In this document: in pieces, positions 62,087 through 64,000 of the stretch
How the letters are laid out: each line of letters opens with the position of its first letter
How positions within the stretch are numbered: position 1 is the stretch's first letter
Source of the DNA: JAOUGY01 sp963825585
Lineage (GTDB): Bacteria; Actinomycetota; Acidimicrobiia; Spongiisociales; ZC4RG35
Assembly (NCBI GenBank): GCA_963825585.1
Contig: CAWGTX010000001.1
Coordinates: forward strand, 868,001-932,000
Direction of reading: 5' to 3'
Length of the DNA stretch: 64,000 nt
Notes under the pieces: generated by a model
The model's input: the letters and a program-made list of their open reading frames with translations, nothing else
The model's database searches: none
What the model was told of the DNA's origin: nothing
Translations under genes and position numbers: made by a program

Positions 62087-63106
62087 GTGGCAACGGTAGC
62101 GGCGATCGGGTGCGACACCCATGCCGACTCCATCAGTGTAGGAACAATCGACTGGACCGGACGACCGGTCGACCAGCAGCGATGTGCCAACACCCCAGCC
62201 GGGTTCGCCGACATCGCCCGCATGTGCGACCGGCACGGACTGGACACGATCGGGATCGAAGGGGCATCAGGGTACGGGCATGCGTTGTCGGTGTTCCTGA
62301 CCGGTCGGGGCATAACCGTGATCGACGTCCCGACCCGGGTCACAGCCGCCGGCCGGGACAGCGACGGCAAAACCGATCCAGGTGACGCCATCGCAGTCGC
62401 TCGAGCGGTGGCAGGGGGACGTGGCCACCAGTGGGGGTATGACCCCACCAGCGAAGCGTTACGGGTGGTCGTGAACCGGCGGGAAATCCTGGTCAGGGCC
62501 CAAACCGCTGACATCAACCAGCTCCGGGCCCTGCTCACCGAGATCGACCCCGAACGGACCTCGACGCTGGGACGGATCCGGACCGTCACCGTGCTCAAGG
62601 AACTGGCCCGGGTCCGCTACGACGGCAACATTCACCGGCGCACCGTCGCCGAGACCATCCGAAGCATCGCCAAGACCTGCCTGAACCGGCGTAACGAGAT
62701 CGACCATCTCACCAAAACCCTGCCCAGCCTGCTACCCCCCGCCGGTCACGCCATGGTCCAAGACGTCACAGGCTGTGGCATCGTCACCGCCGCCATCCTG
62801 TTCGCCGAGCTGGCCGGCACCGTCGGGTTCGCCACCAACGCCAAGTTCGCCAAATGGGCCGGAGCCGCCCCCATCCCGGTCTCCTCAGGACGGACCGACC
62901 GGTACCGGCTCAACCGAGGCGGGAACCGCCAAGCCAACCGGGCACTCCACACCATCATCATCACCCAACAACGCCTCGGCGGCGAAGCCGCCGACTACAT
63001 CACCCGCCGCCGCCAACAAGGCAAAACCAACAAAGAAGCCATCCGAGCCGCCAAACGACACCTCGCCCGACGACTCTGGACCCACTACCTCCAACCCACC
63101 ACTTGA
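62087..63106 (+). CDS. IS110-family DEDD transposase
   Basis: A 339-residue recombinase. RuvC-like DEDD residues are Asp10 ('GCDTHADS'), Glu58 ('IEGASGYG'), and Asp97/Asp100 ('KTDPGDA'); the C-terminal Transposase_20 domain shows 'TGCGIVTAAILFAELAG' and the Ser-containing 'PVSSGRTDRYRLNRGGNRQA' (Ser266/267). All key residues are intact, so it is probably active. GTG at 62087 is chosen; the ribosome site GAGGAG lies 15 bases upstream, which would fit a CTG start at 62078 better. Confidence 0.93.
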   Translation: MATVAAIGCDTHADSISVGTIDWTGRPVDQQRCANTPAGFADIARMCDRHGLDTIGIEGASGYGHALSVFLTGRGITVIDVPTRVTAAGRDSDGKTDPGDAIAVARAVAGGRGHQWGYDPTSEALRVVVNRREILVRAQTADINQLRALLTEIDPERTSTLGRIRTVTVLKELARVRYDGNIHRRTVAETIRSIAKTCLNRRNEIDHLTKTLPSLLPPAGHAMVQDVTGCGIVTAAILFAELAGTVGFATNAKFAKWAGAAPIPVSSGRTDRYRLNRGGNRQANRALHTIIITQQRLGGEAADYITRRRQQGKTNKEAIRAAKRHLARRLWTHYLQPTT

Positions 63107-63136
63107 CATAGAAGAGCCCTACCCCGCAAGCGGGGA

Positions 63137-63163
63137 CCCCTTCCCCCACTCCGTGGGGGACAA
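63137..63163. repeat. Right inverted repeat of the IS110 element
   Basis: CCCCTTCCCCCACTCCGTGG followed by GGGACAA, reverse complement of the left copy. Confidence 0.85.
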
Positions 63164-63256
63164 AGTTGTTCCCTATTCGCGCGCTCCCATTGTGCAGAAC
63201 GCAGTCGTTTCGCTCACTGTTTGCACATTGTGCAGAAGGTGGGAGACACTCCCGGC

Positions 63257-64000
63257 GTGAACTCGTTGCAACTCGGATCGCACGTCTTGGCCATCGGCGG
63301 CGTCACGCATGTGATGGCCGTGATCAACCTCTCGCCAGAGTCGAAGAACACCTCGTCGATCGCGGCTTCGCCGGCGGAGGCTCTGGAGCGGGCTCGCCGA
63401 TTCCGGGATCTCGGTGCGTCGATCGTCGACCTGGGCGGGCAGTCGTCGCACTACGACAATCCGACCATCGCCGCCGACCAGGAAGCTGTCCCGATTGCTG
63501 CCGGCGGTGGAGCTGCTCGTGGCCGATGGCTTCGTGGTTTCGGTCGATACCTGGAAGTCGGAGGTGGCGGCGGCGTGCGTCGCGGCGGGCGCGGCACGTC
63601 GTCAACGACACCGGTGGGCTGGCCGACCCGGCGATGCGCGCCGCGGTGGCTGCCGGGGGAGTGGGCGCCATCGTCATGTACGTCGAAGGCGCCAACCCCC
63701 ACGACGTCGGTGAGATCACCATCTCGAACCGCAAGGCCGAGCTGACGGCCCGATGGATGACCGAACGTCTCGCCCAACTGGGGGCCGAAGGGATCGACCA
63801 CACCATCCTCGACCCGGGTATCGCCATCAACTACCGAGGGGACTATCAGGCCTACACCCGGATGCAGCTCGATGTGATCCGGAACCTCCACTCCATCCAG
63901 GAGCTGGGCCGACCGGTGCTGGTGCCGATACCTCGCAAGCAGGAGGATCATCGGGTGGCCGCCTACATCTCGATGGCGCTCGAATACGGGGCCGATGTCA
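63257..64000 (+). pseudogene. folP: Dihydropteroate-synthase-like gene with two frameshifts, 3' cut by window
   Basis: Homologue of dihydropteroate synthase (pterin-binding TIM barrel). Frame A from the GTG at 63257 gives 'HVMAVINLSPESKNTSSIAA' and 'FRDLGASIVDLGGQSSHYD'; near 63485 it moves to frame B, 'RLLPAVELLVADGFVVSVDT' 'WKSEVAAACVAAGA'; near 63595 to frame C, 'HVVNDTGGLADPAMRAAVAAG', 'ILDPGIAINYRGDY' and 'VLVPIPRKQEDHRVAAY', still open at the window edge. The order of motifs is normal, so two single-base shifts in 110 bases broke it. It differs from typical FolP ('NLSPES' for 'NVTPDS') and may be a FolP-like paralogue. Confidence 0.85.

Larger units (their letters stand above)
61715..63163 (+). 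mobile_element. Complete IS110-family insertion sequence (1.45 kb)
   Basis: A 1449-base element bounded by 27-base perfect inverted repeats (61715-61741 and 63137-63163), each containing the hairpin TCCCCCAC/GTGGGGGA, and enclosing one DEDD transposase gene plus a long structured 5' non-coding end. It sits three bases after comEC's stop and about 90 bases before the dihydropteroate-synthase-like gene. Size and organisation fit IS110; the exact ends and target dinucleotide cannot be fixed without an empty site. Confidence 0.8.

Overview
This 64 kb window is high-GC bacterial chromosome. Tightly overlapping ATGA/GTGA/TGATG operons, many GTG and TTG starts, a phenylacetyl-CoA epoxidase (paa) operon with a TetR regulator, a three-gene potassium theme and an actinobacterial-type 'CpaE-like' small protein point to an actinomycete (Actinomycetota), plausibly of the Acidimicrobiia. 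That class-level placement is an inference from gene content, not from a marker tree.

Layout. 0-7.4 kb: 3' part of proB, then a minus-strand block of two complete Trk potassium systems (TrkA+TrkH, and TrkA+TrkA+a 43-residue membrane peptide+TrkH) and an exported OB-like protein. 7.5-10.9 kb: MoxR-type AAA ATPase plus von Willebrand-A protein, a response regulator, and a four-helix-bundle gene broken by an in-frame TAG. 10.9-13 kb: two overlapping gap genes, the upstream one lacking the catalytic cysteine, behind a LacI-type operator. 13.1-14.8 kb: M23-like protein, nadD, rsfS, tRNA-Ala(GGC). 15-24 kb: small proteins, a Bcr-type MFS exporter, a histidine kinase, a frameshifted 3-hydroxyacyl-CoA dehydrogenase and two further gene remnants. 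24-29.9 kb: a dppABCDF-type peptide ABC operon whose lipoprotein is circularly permuted. 30-34.7 kb: infA with an RRM protein, a thioesterase and a GNAT/acyl-CoA-synthetase fusion. 35-38.9 kb: a P-type cation ATPase overlapping two RCK (TrkA) genes. 38.9-45.9 kb: GH1 glycosidase, tdh-kbl threonine degradation, FAD oxidoreductase, PAC2 protein, fasciclin protein. 46-47 kb: two paralogous mini-secreted proteins sharing a conserved 37-nt upstream box. 47-51.9 kb: paaABCDE with its TetR regulator and a FlK-like thioesterase. 51.9-58.9 kb: two bPH2 membrane proteins, leuS, a small metallopeptidase, PPK2, a response regulator. 59-64 kb: comEA, a frameshifted comEC, a complete IS110-family element with a candidate bridge RNA, and a twice-frameshifted dihydropteroate-synthase-like gene.

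Three systems stand out functionally. Potassium/cation homeostasis appears three times (two Trk systems plus ATPase+RCK pair). The paa operon is a self-contained aerobic phenylacetate module under a palindromic TetR operator next to paaA. The peptide ABC operon is complete, with a stem-loop between the lipoprotein gene and the rest.

The intergenic regions are unusual: nearly every larger gap carries short tandem repeats built from a few 7-8 bp words (GCTCGTT, ACGTTCT, GACCTGTT/GTCGACC, GGCTGCT, GAAGCCC). Seven genes or remnants are disrupted by single-base shifts or a nonsense codon; whether this is decay or assembly error cannot be decided from the sequence alone.
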